Of a DNA stretch of 24,011 nucleotides, positions 14,034 to 22,492 are shown piece after piece (the stretch's first letter is position 1; the number at the start of each line of letters is the position of its first letter). Position numbers and translations under genes: made by a program. The stretch is from an uncultured Oscillospiraceae bacterium (GTDB lineage Bacteria > Bacillota > Clostridia > Oscillospirales > Acutalibacteraceae), in NCBI GenBank assembly GCA_900552115.1, contig URYP01000026.1, positions 1 to 24,011 on the forward strand, in the 5' to 3' direction. The notes below the pieces were generated by a model, which was not told the DNA's origin, did no database searches, and worked only from the letters and a program-made list of their open reading frames with translations.

Positions 14034-15998
14034 TTAAGCCTTGTGTAAGGGGGCTATGCGTGCGCGATAGTCGTTCCATACCCGCTCAAACCAGTCGTCC
14101 TCCTCCGGTATGGGGCGCACCGGCTTCCATGTGGTGACAAAGTCCTCCCCTTGTTTTTGCGTGCTAGCTACCATCTGTCGATAATCGGAACATTCCGGAA
14201 GATAGGTCATACCCGGCAGACAGTCTCCCACCGGCTGCCCATCGTCCGGCTTCAGAACCAGCGCCGAGCCGCGACTGCCCGCCTGCCGGGCCGACCGACC
14301 CATGGCGGATGCCACCGCTTCGGCGGTAACAAACATGTCACGCACCTTTTCAAGCTGTACGATCTGTTCAGGCCCGGCTATCGACACTTTTTGGTAGAAG
14401 TCGCTTCGGATTCGGTGGATTTCCTGCTCCAGCGTTTGTATATCTACGGCATCTCGAATATGGGCCGCTCGGTTGCTCATAGCCTCCCGCAGCCAACGCC
14501 AAAGACCGCTTGCCGGCTCACCCGCTGCCTGCGATGCTTTCCAGGAGGCAAACAGACTGCCCAGCGTATCCTCTGTACGCCGGAGAAAAGCATCCGTGCA
14601 CGAAGGAGGGGCGACAGACTGGCAGGCAATATGCTCCGCCGCCCGCATGGAACCGACCTGCGTGGAATTGAGAGCGGAGCCGCCCGGACGGCAGACGCCA
14701 AAGGTGCCGGCCGCTTCCCCGGCCACATAGAGGCCCCGGATGTTGGTCTGCCAGTTTTCGTCCACCTCCAGGCCTCCGTTATGGTGCTGCGCACAGACCG
14801 CAACCTCCAGCGGCTCGCTGTAAAGGTCGATCCCATGCGCTGCATACAGCTCGATGGCCGGACGATTCATTTTCTCCAACCGGGCAATCGGCGTGGGCAG
14901 CAGCGCGCCGGAGTTTTCAAGGTATGTATAGGCTTCTTTTGAAAGGATATCAAACCGCTGGCCCTCCAGCCCGGAAGGCTCCCGGCGAAAATCCATGTAG
15001 ACCCGCCGCCCCAATTGACGCGTTTCACGGTAAATAATCAGGTCCAGCAGGGACGAGCCCTCCACCTTGGCCGCGTCGAACGGCCATTGGTACCCTTTTA
15101 AAAAGACGCGGTTAAGGGCTTCCTGCGGGGAATCGAAATAATCGAGCAGAAATTCGCGCTCCCGGCCGTTTTCATCAACCGAAATGTAGCGGGGCAGCAC
15201 CTGCTGGTAGGTTCCCGACACGTTCCAGCGGAATTTGACTGAAGCGAGGCCATACTGCCATTCCTGCAGGTTGGCCGCTGCCGCGCCGATATCCAGTGCC
15301 AGCCCGGTCATGCCGGTCTGGCTTTCGGGATAGACCGAAGTCTCATAAATCCCGGCCGGCCCGCCGGTTGCCATAACAACATAATTGGCGCGGATGACCG
15401 CCAGTCCGTTCGAGGCATCCATAGCCCGTGTATGGTCAATACCCACCACGCCTTGGATTGTCCCATCCTGTTCCAGCAGACGGATGGCCGTAAAATGGTC
15501 GAGCAGTGGGATACCTTTGCTTTTAACAGACCGTTCCAGCGCCTGGGTCATAAACCGTGAGGTCAGCGGCCCGGCGGATGTCGCCCGACGGCGGGGATCA
15601 TGGTCGGTTTTATAGCCGGCGTAAGCGCCGTAACGGGTGGTGGGAAAAGGCACCCCTAAATTGGCCAGCTTCATGAATCCCCGGACCGAACCGGCGGCTT
15701 CCGCCAAAGCGATGTCGCCGTTGACCCCGCCCCCTTCAAACAGGGTTTGGGCCATCTCCGCCACCGAATCGGTTTCTTTACCCGACAGGGACAGCTTATA
15801 ATAGGTCTGCTTATCGCTGCCGGTATTGCGGGAGGTCCCCTTGTTCATCCCTTCCGACACCAGCAGGACATCCCGGTGGTTCCAATCATACAGCCAGTCG
15901 GCGGCGTTGAATCCCGCGCAGCCGGAGCCGATCACCACCGTATCCACGGTGATAATAGGAATCTCGTGCCCGGCCAGCCGTCTAATTTCCTGTTTCAT
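14034..15998 (-). CDS. FAD-dependent oxidoreductase (fumarate reductase/succinate dehydrogenase flavoprotein type)
   Basis: A 654-residue flavoprotein. The dinucleotide-binding motif GSGCAG is at 24-29. The family's C-terminal signature is at 403-430: AQHHNGGLEV then IRGLYVAGEAAG, where the flavin-binding GLYVAGE is clear and HHNGG matches the active-site loop of fumarate reductase and aspartate oxidase relatives. There is no Tat or Sec signal and no heme domain, so it is a soluble cytoplasmic enzyme. The last 190 residues form a helical domain. ATG 15998 overlaps the stop codon of the SDR gene by one base (TGATG), five bases after GGAGG; GTG 16001 is less likely. With the Fe-S OYE and the SDR it forms a tightly coupled redox trio. 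The substrate is unknown. Confidence 0.85.
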   Translation of the reverse strand: MKQEIRRLAGHEIPIITVDTVVIGSGCAGFNAADWLYDWNHRDVLLVSEGMNKGTSRNTGSDKQTYYKLSLSGKETDSVAEMAQTLFEGGGVNGDIALAEAAGSVRGFMKLANLGVPFPTTRYGAYAGYKTDHDPRRRATSAGPLTSRFMTQALERSVKSKGIPLLDHFTAIRLLEQDGTIQGVVGIDHTRAMDASNGLAVIRANYVVMATGGPAGIYETSVYPESQTGMTGLALDIGAAAANLQEWQYGLASVKFRWNVSGTYQQVLPRYISVDENGREREFLLDYFDSPQEALNRVFLKGYQWPFDAAKVEGSSLLDLIIYRETRQLGRRVYMDFRREPSGLEGQRFDILSKEAYTYLENSGALLPTPIARLEKMNRPAIELYAAHGIDLYSEPLEVAVCAQHHNGGLEVDENWQTNIRGLYVAGEAAGTFGVCRPGGSALNSTQVGSMRAAEHIACQSVAPPSCTDAFLRRTEDTLGSLFASWKASQAAGEPASGLWRWLREAMSNRAAHIRDAVDIQTLEQEIHRIRSDFYQKVSIAGPEQIVQLEKVRDMFVTAEAVASAMGRSARQAGSRGSALVLKPDDGQPVGDCLPGMTYLPECSDYRQMVASTQKQGEDFVTTWKPVRPIPEEDDWFERVWNDYRARIAPLHKA

Positions 15999-16771
15999 CA
16001 CAGCCTCCGTATATGGAAGCCGCCGTCCGCATTGAGCACCTGCCCGGTAGCGAAATCCAGCAGGCCGCCTGCGGCCGCCAGCACGCAGTTGGCCACATCC
16101 TCGGGACGGCCGAACCGCTTGATGGGGGTCACCCCTTCTTCGATCAGCTTTTGATATTTGGCGGTTACGCTCTTTGTCATGTCCGTCAAGATAATACCCG
16201 GGCGCACCTCAAAGACGCCGATGCCATCTTCCGCCAGTTTATCGGCAAACAGCTTGGTGACCATGGAGACGCCCGCCTTGGATACGCAATATTCCCCCCG
16301 GTTGGTGGACGAGGTATACGAGGACATGGAGGCAATATTGATGATGCGGGGCTGATAATCCTCGACTCCATTGTTTTGCATGGCTATCATAGCGTTGGCC
16401 ACTGTCTGGCACATAAAAAACGTACCCTTTAAATTGATGCGGATGAGACGGTCAAAGCTCTCCTCGGTGGTTTCAAGGATATCCAGGCGTACATTCGGCG
16501 CCACGCCGGCGTTGTTCACATGGACGTCCAGCCGGCCATAGCGCTGTGCAACGGTATCGATCAAGCGCCGGCGGTCGTCCGCCTGGGAGATATCGCAACG
16601 GATATAGTCCGCCTTCCATCCCTTGGCGGTCAAAAATGCCACCAAGCTGGCCATGTCTTCTTCCGGCTGAATGTCTGAAAATACGGTGCGGTAGCCCGCC
16701 TCGCACAGCTTGCAGGCGGTGGCATATCCAATGCCACGGGCTGAACCTGTAACTACAGCTATTTTTTCCAT
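15998..16771 (-). CDS. Short-chain dehydrogenase/reductase (SDR, FabG-like)
   Basis: A 257-residue classical SDR. The cofactor motif TGSARGIG is at 8-15, NNAG at 86-89, and the catalytic set Asn 113, Ser 148, Tyr 161, Lys 165 (YCVSK) is complete. The Asp at the end of beta-2 (FSDIQPEED, 31-39) suggests NAD(H) over NADP(H). ATG 16771 follows AAAGGAGAGG and overlaps the stop of the OYE gene by one base (TAATG), while its own stop overlaps the FAD gene start. Many such enzymes are annotated as 3-oxoacyl-ACP reductase, but the operon argues for a sugar, uronate or other secondary alcohol as substrate. Confidence 0.88.
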   Translation of the reverse strand: MEKIAVVTGSARGIGYATACKLCEAGYRTVFSDIQPEEDMASLVAFLTAKGWKADYIRCDISQADDRRRLIDTVAQRYGRLDVHVNNAGVAPNVRLDILETTEESFDRLIRINLKGTFFMCQTVANAMIAMQNNGVEDYQPRIINIASMSSYTSSTNRGEYCVSKAGVSMVTKLFADKLAEDGIGVFEVRPGIILTDMTKSVTAKYQKLIEEGVTPIKRFGRPEDVANCVLAAAGGLLDFATGQVLNADGGFHIRRL

Positions 16772-18096
16772 TATGTAAACCTCTCCTTTCCTTCCCGGTA
16801 AAGCGGCGCGTATACGGCGCTGTCACGAATTACACAGCCGGCGCAGCCCCCCATCCGCATCAGTTCGGTGCACTTTCCGCAGGCAATACAGCATTTTTTC
16901 GGATCCATACCGCCCTTTTCGAGTATATCGTGCGCGAAGCCCGGATAGGCGAACGCCTCGCGCCCAAAACCGGCCATGGCCGCCCCCTTTTGGGTGATCA
17001 TACCGGCGGCAAAGCAGGGTGACAAATGGCGCAGATACGACATTCCGGAGGCTATAACAGACAAATCTGGAAATGCCTGCGCGACTTCGCCGATACAGTC
17101 AGCCATCCGTGCCACGCCGACCAGCGGATTTTCCGGCGGCTCATAGGGCCCCTGGTCGAAGGGGCGATTCACATGCGGGTTGACATAGGGATTCCCGATT
17201 GTCAGATCAAGCAGAGACATACCGCGCTTTTTATGCAGCGTTTCCACCAGCCGCAGGGCCTCCGTCAAATCCGGCGTGAGGCTGCCGTCCGGTTTCATGC
17301 CGAATCCATAGGGATACGCCGCCCCGTCGTATATGTTCAGCCGGCTGGTCACGATGGTGTGCGGTGACACGGCAGCCTGCACGGCGTCAACCGCATCCAG
17401 CAGCAAACGAGTGCGGTTTTCAAAGCTGCCGCCATAGCGTCCCGGACGATTATAAGCCGACAGCAATTCGCATATCAGGTAGCGATGGCAGGCCTTGATA
17501 TCCACTCCGTCGAATCCCGCCTGTTCCGCCAGCTTTGCCGATCGGGCATAGAGCTCCGGGAGGGTATCCAGTTCTTCGTCAGAAACGATTCGGCTTTCCG
17601 GCAACGGGCCGTTTGTCTCATAAGGTGGACAATTATAAGCGATGATCGGCTCCGGTTTGCCGGCAGGTTTGGAGTAGCGGCCGGAATGGGTAAGCTGTAC
17701 AATCACAATCGGCTCGAATCCATAAGCGTTTTGACAGCGTTCCTTAATTTCCGATGTCATTTTTTGAAAAACATCGATATTATCCGGTGTAATCATCAAC
17801 TGCCGCGGGTTGGCCCGCGCTTTCGGAAGCACGGCGGTCGCCTCGGCCCAAATGAGTCCCGCACCGCTTTCCGCAAACCGTCGATAACGGCGGAGTGTCA
17901 GTTCTCCCGGCGCGCCGTCCTCCCGGCCATCGCAGCCTTCCATGGGCTGAATGGCCAGCCGGTTCGCCACCGTATGGCCTTTTATGGCCAATGGTTCCGC
18001 CAAACGGGACAGATCGGACTCAAGAGGCAGGGAAACGCCCAGTCCGGTGGTTTCCTTTTCCACATCATAAATGGTGTTATAATGAAAAGCAGGCAT
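16771..18096 (-). CDS. Old-Yellow-Enzyme-type NADH:flavin oxidoreductase with 4Fe-4S motif
   Basis: A 441-residue FMN TIM-barrel protein. The OYE active-site region reads FDGVDIKACHRYL with His 204 and Tyr 206, followed by the typical NRPGRYGGSFENR (216-228). Near the C-terminus C403-x2-C406-x2-C409-x11-C421 matches the 4Fe-4S motif of 2,4-dienoyl-CoA reductase and trimethylamine dehydrogenase. Those enzymes continue with an FAD/NAD domain, which is absent here (end at 441), so electrons must reach the cluster from a separate partner; the FAD gene two positions downstream is a candidate. Such enzymes reduce activated C=C bonds. ATG 18096 is somewhat far (about 13 bases) from AGGAAAGGA. It is the first gene of the operon. 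Confidence 0.85.
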   Translation of the reverse strand: MPAFHYNTIYDVEKETTGLGVSLPLESDLSRLAEPLAIKGHTVANRLAIQPMEGCDGREDGAPGELTLRRYRRFAESGAGLIWAEATAVLPKARANPRQLMITPDNIDVFQKMTSEIKERCQNAYGFEPIVIVQLTHSGRYSKPAGKPEPIIAYNCPPYETNGPLPESRIVSDEELDTLPELYARSAKLAEQAGFDGVDIKACHRYLICELLSAYNRPGRYGGSFENRTRLLLDAVDAVQAAVSPHTIVTSRLNIYDGAAYPYGFGMKPDGSLTPDLTEALRLVETLHKKRGMSLLDLTIGNPYVNPHVNRPFDQGPYEPPENPLVGVARMADCIGEVAQAFPDLSVIASGMSYLRHLSPCFAAGMITQKGAAMAGFGREAFAYPGFAHDILEKGGMDPKKCCIACGKCTELMRMGGCAGCVIRDSAVYAPLYREGKERFT

Positions 18097-18128
18097 TTGT
18101 GTATGGTCATCCTTTCCTATACAGTGTC

Positions 18129-18157
18129 ATTATACCATATTTTTTGCAGAAACCAGA
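18129..18157 (-). promoter_or_regulatory. Probable promoter of the lyase/redox operon
   Basis: On the minus strand a perfect -10 box TATAAT (18134-18129) lies about 25 bases plus the start site before the first gene. The -35 position holds only TCTGGT, so the promoter would need help from an activator or rely on the -10. The -35 part falls inside a repeat shared with the region before the SRP RNA. Confidence 0.55.
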
Positions 18158-18241
18158 AGAAAGTGCGGCGCGGCAGAGCCGCGGAGGGGCTGCGCCCCGT
18201 AACCCCTTTTTCAAAGCCTCAGGGGCTATGCCCTTGAGGCT
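18142..18241 (-). repeat. Structured intergenic repeat, copy A
   Basis: The minus strand carries TTCTTCTGGTTTCTGCAAAA (18161-18142), identical to 22529-22548 on the plus strand. Next to it are three hairpins: GCGGC-AGA-GCCGC (18170-18182), GGGGC-TGC-GCCCC (18186-18198) and AGCCTCAGGGGC/GCCCTTGAGGCT (18215-18241). In both copies the 20-mer follows a GC-rich hairpin region and points toward a start site. It has no coding capacity. Confidence 0.6.
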
Positions 18242-18298
18242 ATTATATCACCCGCCGTTCATCCCGGCAAGCAGCGAGCGGATTCCTCTGCCAGACGG

Positions 18299-18327
18299 TT
18301 GCCTTTCCCTTCAAAACATGGTATACT
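18299..18327 (+). promoter_or_regulatory. Promoter of murI
   Basis: TTGCCT (18299-18304), a 17-base spacer and TATACT (18322-18327). The start would fall near 18334, about 60 bases before the murI ATG. Confidence 0.65.
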
Positions 18328-18392
18328 AGGGAATCTCTTTTACGTATAGTTTATATAGTGGATAGAAACCCCATTCTGGAGGAGGTTCCCGT

Positions 18393-19214
18393 ATGGATAA
18401 CCGGCCGATCGGCGTGTTCGATTCGGGCCTGGGCGGGCTCACCGTCGTCCGGCAGCTGATGGAACAGCTGCCGCAGGAGGATATTGTGTATTTCGGCGAT
18501 ACCGGCCGGGTGCCCTATGGCACCCGCAGCCGTGAGACGATTGAAACCTATACCCGGCAGGACTGTGCCTTTTTGCAGGGCCGGGATGTGAAAATGATCA
18601 TTGCCGCCTGCGGGACCGTCAGCTCCACCGCGCCGGCGATACTGAACGGCCTGCCGCTGCCCGCCATCGGTGTGGTGGAAAGCGCAGCCGATGCCGCGGT
18701 AGAGGCCTCTGCCAGCGGGCGGATTGGCGTGATCGGCACGGCGGCCACCATCCGCGCGGGAGCGTTCCGGCGGCGAATGGAAAGCCGCCGGCCGGGGGGG
18801 CAGGTGACCGACGCGGCCTGTCCGCTGTTTGTGCCGCTGGTCGAAAACGGCTGGATCGAAGAAGATAACCCGGTGACGCGGCGGACAGCGGAAATATATC
18901 TGCGCCCCATGCTTGAGGCGGGGGTGGATACGCTGATTCTAGGGTGCACTCATTTTCCCCTGCTGCGGCCGGTCATTGCGGCCATGCTGCCCGGTGTGAC
19001 GCTGATCGATTCCGGCCGGGAAGCCGCCGTGCGATGCGCTGGGATGCTGCGCGAACAGGAATTGCTGGCCGCGCGCGGCCAGGCCGGCGTCTGCCATTAC
19101 TGTGTGAGCGATCATGCGGAGGATTTTTCACGCGTGGCCTCCATGTTCCTCGGCCGGCCGGTCGGCGGCCATACGGAATGGGTGCGACTGGAAACCATCG
19201 AACACGCCGGGTAA
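18393..19214 (+). CDS. murI: Glutamate racemase
   Basis: A 273-residue cytoplasmic enzyme that makes D-glutamate for peptidoglycan. Asp 10-Ser 11 in FDSGLGG, the first catalytic Cys 73 and the second, Cys 185 in GCTHFPLL, are all present. The first motif reads AACGTVSS where most racemases have ACNTAS: the Asn next to the catalytic Cys, which contacts the substrate amino group, is Gly. The rest of the protein is normal, so it is probably still active. ATG 18393 follows GGAGGAGG. It starts the plus-strand housekeeping group, and the DUF1934 gene follows after ten bases. Confidence 0.92.
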   Translation: MDNRPIGVFDSGLGGLTVVRQLMEQLPQEDIVYFGDTGRVPYGTRSRETIETYTRQDCAFLQGRDVKMIIAACGTVSSTAPAILNGLPLPAIGVVESAADAAVEASASGRIGVIGTAATIRAGAFRRRMESRRPGGQVTDAACPLFVPLVENGWIEEDNPVTRRTAEIYLRPMLEAGVDTLILGCTHFPLLRPVIAAMLPGVTLIDSGREAAVRCAGMLREQELLAARGQAGVCHYCVSDHAEDFSRVASMFLGRPVGGHTEWVRLETIEHAG

Positions 19215-19224
19215 GGAGACAGCC

Positions 19225-19650
19225 ATGGATGTGATAATTACCATTATCGGCCGCCAGACCGTGGACGGCGGGTGCGAGGTGACCGAGATGACCGCTCCGG
19301 GCCGGATGGAGTGGAGCGGGGGCGAGTGGAAACTCACCTGGCGGGAATCCTCGCCGGAGGGGGATACGGATTCGACCATCCGTATTTTGGATGGAGGCAT
19401 GGAAGTGGAGCGGCGCGGAGCCATCCGTTCTCTGCTGCGGCTGACTCCCGGAAAAAGGCAGGAAAGCGAATATGACGCGGGCGTCGGTGTGCTTCGTATG
19501 GGGATCGATACCAAACTCGTCCAAAGCAGCCTGACCCCGGCGGGCGGAACGGCGGAGGCTCGCTATACGCTGGATATCAACGGGTCCGTCACGGCGGACC
19601 ACGTATTAACCATAGACGTCAAAGGAGCGGATAGAACATGTCAAGAATAG
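19225..19650 (+). CDS. DUF1934 (YwiB-like) beta-barrel protein
   Basis: A 141-residue cytoplasmic protein of unknown function. It is nearly all beta strand, with the family pattern of alternating hydrophobic strands and the late segment RYTLDINGSVTADHVLTIDV, which suggests a calycin-like barrel. ATG 19225 follows AAGGAG by about seven bases; a longer upstream frame lies inside murI and lacks support. The gene ends 13 bases inside argS, which shows coupling. Firmicutes often keep this gene directly before argS, and that order supports the call more than any single motif. Confidence 0.8.
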   Translation: MDVIITIIGRQTVDGGCEVTEMTAPGRMEWSGGEWKLTWRESSPEGDTDSTIRILDGGMEVERRGAIRSLLRLTPGKRQESEYDAGVGVLRMGIDTKLVQSSLTPAGGTAEARYTLDINGSVTADHVLTIDVKGADRTCQE

Positions 19651-21380
19651 TCGAAGAATCCCGGCGGCAGGTGCGGGACGTCATTATGCGGGCGCTGGGC
19701 GAGGCGGTGGCAGCCGGGGAGCTGCCGGCCGAACCGATTCCGGCTTTCGGCATCGAAGTGCCGGGCGACCGGGCGCATGGCGACCTGTCGGCCAATGCGG
19801 CCATGGCTTCGGCGCGGGCCTTTAAACGGGCCCCCCGCCAAATTGCGGATATTCTGCTGGCGCATATGCGGCTGGAAGGCACCTATCTGGAAAAGGCGGA
19901 GGTCGCCGGCCCCGGCTTCCTCAACTTTTTCCTGTCCCCGCGGTTTTACGCGGATGTGATTGCGGATGTGCTGGACAAGCAGGCTTGCTATGGCCGGTCG
20001 GATTACGGTCGTGGAAAGAAAGTGATGGTGGAGTTTGTTTCGGCCAATCCCACCGGCCCCATGCATATGGGCAACGCGCGTGGCGGCGCCTTGGGCGACT
20101 GTCTGGCCGCGGTGCTGGAGGCGGCGGGCTACGACGTGTGGCGGGAGTTTTACGTAAACGACGCCGGAAACCAGATCGAAAAATTTGCCGTATCGCTGGA
20201 AGCGCGCTATTTGCAGATTTATAAAGGCGAGGATGCCGTGGAATTCCCTGAGGACGCCTACCATGGGGATGACATTAAAGATCACGCCGCCGCGTTCGCG
20301 GAGGAATACGGCGACCGCTTTGTGGAAGCCGGTGCGGACGAACGCCGCCAGGCGCTGGTAGCGTTTGCGCTGCCCCAAAATATCGACAAGATGCACAGGG
20401 ACATGGAAAAATACCGCATTCATTATGACCGGTGGTTTATGGAGTCGGTCCTGCATGAGGGTGGCGAACTGAACGAAACCATCGAGCTGTTGAAACAGCG
20501 CGGCATGACCTATGAAAAAGACGGTGCGCTGTGGTATAAAAACAAAGAGGTGTTGACGGAAAAACTGCTGGCCGAAGGCAAATCTCAGGCGGAGATCGAC
20601 AAGCTCGAATTCAAGGACGACGTACTGGTGCGGGCTAACGGACATCCTACCTATTTTGCGGCGGACATCGCCTATCACCGCAACAAATTTGCCCGTGGCT
20701 TCGACACCTGCATCGACGTCTGGGGGGCCGACCATCACGGCCATGTCGCCCGTATGAAGGGCGCGATGGATGCCGTGGGGCTGGACGGCGACAAACTGCA
20801 GGTAGTGTTGATCCAGCTGGTGCGGCTGATGAGGGACGGCGAAGTGGTGCGGATGTCGAAACGATCGGGCAAAGCCATCCAGCTGGCCGACCTGCTGGAC
20901 GAGGTGCCGGTGGATGCGGCGCGGTTTTTCTTTAACATGCGGGAGGCCAACACCCGCATGGACTTTGACCTTGGGCTGGCCATCGAGCAGTCTTCCTCCA
21001 ATCCCGTCTACTATGTGCAGTACGCGCACGCGCGGATCTGCTCCATCTTTAAGAAAATGGAACAGGAAGGCGTCGCCGTGCGTATTGCCTCCGCGGAAGA
21101 GCTGGCCCGCCTTGGCCAGCCGGAGGAGAAGGAGCTGATCCGGCACCTGGCCGCGTATACCGATGAAATCGTGGCGTCCGCCAGGGCCTATGATCCGGCG
21201 CGGATCACCCGGTACTGCCAGGAACTGGCGACACTGTTCCATAAGTTTTACAATGCCTGCCGCGTCAAAGGCGAGGATGAGGGGCTGATGCAGGCGCGGC
21301 TGGCCCTGTGCGCGGCGACCAAAACCGTGCTGGGCAACGCCCTGGGATTGCTGAAAATCGACGCGCCGGTCAGTATGTAA
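19638..21380 (+). CDS. argS: Arginyl-tRNA synthetase
   Basis: A 580-residue class I synthetase that charges tRNA-Arg. The N-terminal additional domain with GDRAHGDLSANAAM (about 43-56) is typical of ArgRS. The HIGH signature appears as HMGN (143-146) in ANPTGPMHMGN, and the KMSK loop as RMSKRSG (M406, K408). A C-terminal DALR anticodon-binding helical domain ends at KIDAPVSM. ATG 19638 follows AAAGGAGCGG. It overlaps the DUF1934 gene by 13 bases. Length and motifs are complete. Confidence 0.95.
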   Translation: MSRIVEESRRQVRDVIMRALGEAVAAGELPAEPIPAFGIEVPGDRAHGDLSANAAMASARAFKRAPRQIADILLAHMRLEGTYLEKAEVAGPGFLNFFLSPRFYADVIADVLDKQACYGRSDYGRGKKVMVEFVSANPTGPMHMGNARGGALGDCLAAVLEAAGYDVWREFYVNDAGNQIEKFAVSLEARYLQIYKGEDAVEFPEDAYHGDDIKDHAAAFAEEYGDRFVEAGADERRQALVAFALPQNIDKMHRDMEKYRIHYDRWFMESVLHEGGELNETIELLKQRGMTYEKDGALWYKNKEVLTEKLLAEGKSQAEIDKLEFKDDVLVRANGHPTYFAADIAYHRNKFARGFDTCIDVWGADHHGHVARMKGAMDAVGLDGDKLQVVLIQLVRLMRDGEVVRMSKRSGKAIQLADLLDEVPVDAARFFFNMREANTRMDFDLGLAIEQSSSNPVYYVQYAHARICSIFKKMEQEGVAVRIASAEELARLGQPEEKELIRHLAAYTDEIVASARAYDPARITRYCQELATLFHKFYNACRVKGEDEGLMQARLALCAATKTVLGNALGLLKIDAPVSM

Positions 21381-21431
21381 CGTATAACCGGGGCCCGTGC
21401 GGGTATACCATAGCCAAAGGAGGGGGCGGCT

Positions 21432-22385
21432 ATGCGGATATTAGTGGTGTTTACAGGGGGGACGATCGGCTCGTTTGAGACGGCCGGCAACGTGATCGCC
21501 CCCGGTGACGAAACGTATAACCGGCATTTGCTGGAGCGGTATGCCGCATCCGGCCGGGCACGGGCCGGTGTCGCGTTTGATACGATGGAACCGCTGACGA
21601 CGTTGAGCGAAAACATGGCCCCCGACCGGTGGAACCAGCTGCTCAAGGCGTTGCGCGGCGTCGACTGTGCCCATTATGACGGGGTGATCGTCACCCACGG
21701 GACCGATACGCTGGCTTACACGGCGGCCCTGCTGTCGCTTCTGTGGCAGGGGATGGATAAGCCGCTGTGGCTGGTGTCGGCGGGATTAACGCTTTCCCAT
21801 CCGGATTCCAACGGCGTCGCCAATTTTGCACAGGCGGTCGAAGGCATCGCCGAGGGCTGGCCGGGCGTTTGGGCCGCCTGGAGGACAAAAAGCGGCGGCA
21901 TGCGGCGGATCCCTGGATATGCCCTGCGCCAGTGCGACCTGTATACGGATGAGTTTGAAGAGGCGGAAGGGGCTGCCGCCGCCGTGCCCGCTGCACAGCC
22001 TCGCCTGTATACGCTGACAAAACCGCTGCAGGCGGCAGTCGCCTGCCTACGGCCATATCCGGGGATCGATTATGAGGCGTTTCAGCCTGGACCTGCCGTT
22101 AAAGCGGTCTTGCATGAACCTTATCACGCGGGGACAGCCCCGGCGGAAGGGCGCTCGACGGTGTTGGACCTGGCGGCCCGCTGCCGGGATCAGGGGATTG
22201 ACGTCTATCTCGCCCCGGTCAAGGCCGGTTCGCCGGTTTATGAGTCGGCGGCCCGTATGCGGGACGCCGGAATCCGGGCGCTGCCGGGCGTAACGTGGGA
22301 GACGGCCTATGCCTGGCTGACGGTTGCTTTCAGCCAGGGAGACGCCCGCACGGCCGAAAAGCTGTTGGCGGAATTTGCCGGATGA
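21432..22385 (+). CDS. Asparaginase (L-asparaginase type I/II family)
   Basis: A 317-residue cytoplasmic amidohydrolase that converts L-asparagine to aspartate and ammonia. The first nucleophile motif TGGTIGS is at 8-14, Ser 59 lies in LSENMAP, and the second motif HGTDTLAYTA is at 89-98. No signal peptide is present. The distal domain (about 190-317) is shorter and more Ala-rich than in well-known enzymes. ATG 21432 follows AAAGGAGG. A short palindrome (GCCGGAT/ATCCGGC, 22377-22391) covers the stop codon and might weakly terminate. Relatives annotated as Glu-tRNA amidotransferase subunit GatD share these motifs, but the short length favours a plain asparaginase. Confidence 0.85.
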   Translation: MRILVVFTGGTIGSFETAGNVIAPGDETYNRHLLERYAASGRARAGVAFDTMEPLTTLSENMAPDRWNQLLKALRGVDCAHYDGVIVTHGTDTLAYTAALLSLLWQGMDKPLWLVSAGLTLSHPDSNGVANFAQAVEGIAEGWPGVWAAWRTKSGGMRRIPGYALRQCDLYTDEFEEAEGAAAAVPAAQPRLYTLTKPLQAAVACLRPYPGIDYEAFQPGPAVKAVLHEPYHAGTAPAEGRSTVLDLAARCRDQGIDVYLAPVKAGSPVYESAARMRDAGIRALPGVTWETAYAWLTVAFSQGDARTAEKLLAEFAG

Positions 22386-22401
22386 TCCGGCGAATTTCGT
22401 G

Positions 22402-22430
22402 TTGCGCTTTTCCTGCGTGCGTGTTATAAT
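22402..22430 (+). promoter_or_regulatory. Promoter upstream of the SRP RNA
   Basis: TTGCGC (22402-22407), a 17-base spacer and TATAAT (22425-22430). Transcription would begin near 22437, about 140 bases before the mature SRP RNA, so a 5' leader carrying the repeat copy B would have to be removed. Confidence 0.7.
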
Positions 22431-22492
22431 AGTCCTTAATTTCAGAATTTAGCGAAAAGGTTTTTGCAAAAGTTTTTGGAAAAATGGTGATC

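Noticed and set aside
18170..18241. Three neighbouring hairpins as a CRISPR-like array or terminator set
   Set aside because: The hairpins differ in sequence and spacing, no cas genes are near, and no T-run follows in either direction.
19641..21242. A 533-codon open frame on the minus strand opposite argS
   Set aside because: It is the antisense shadow of a certain argS gene with high GC; it has no ribosome binding site and a composition rich in His, Gln and Arg typical of reverse frames.
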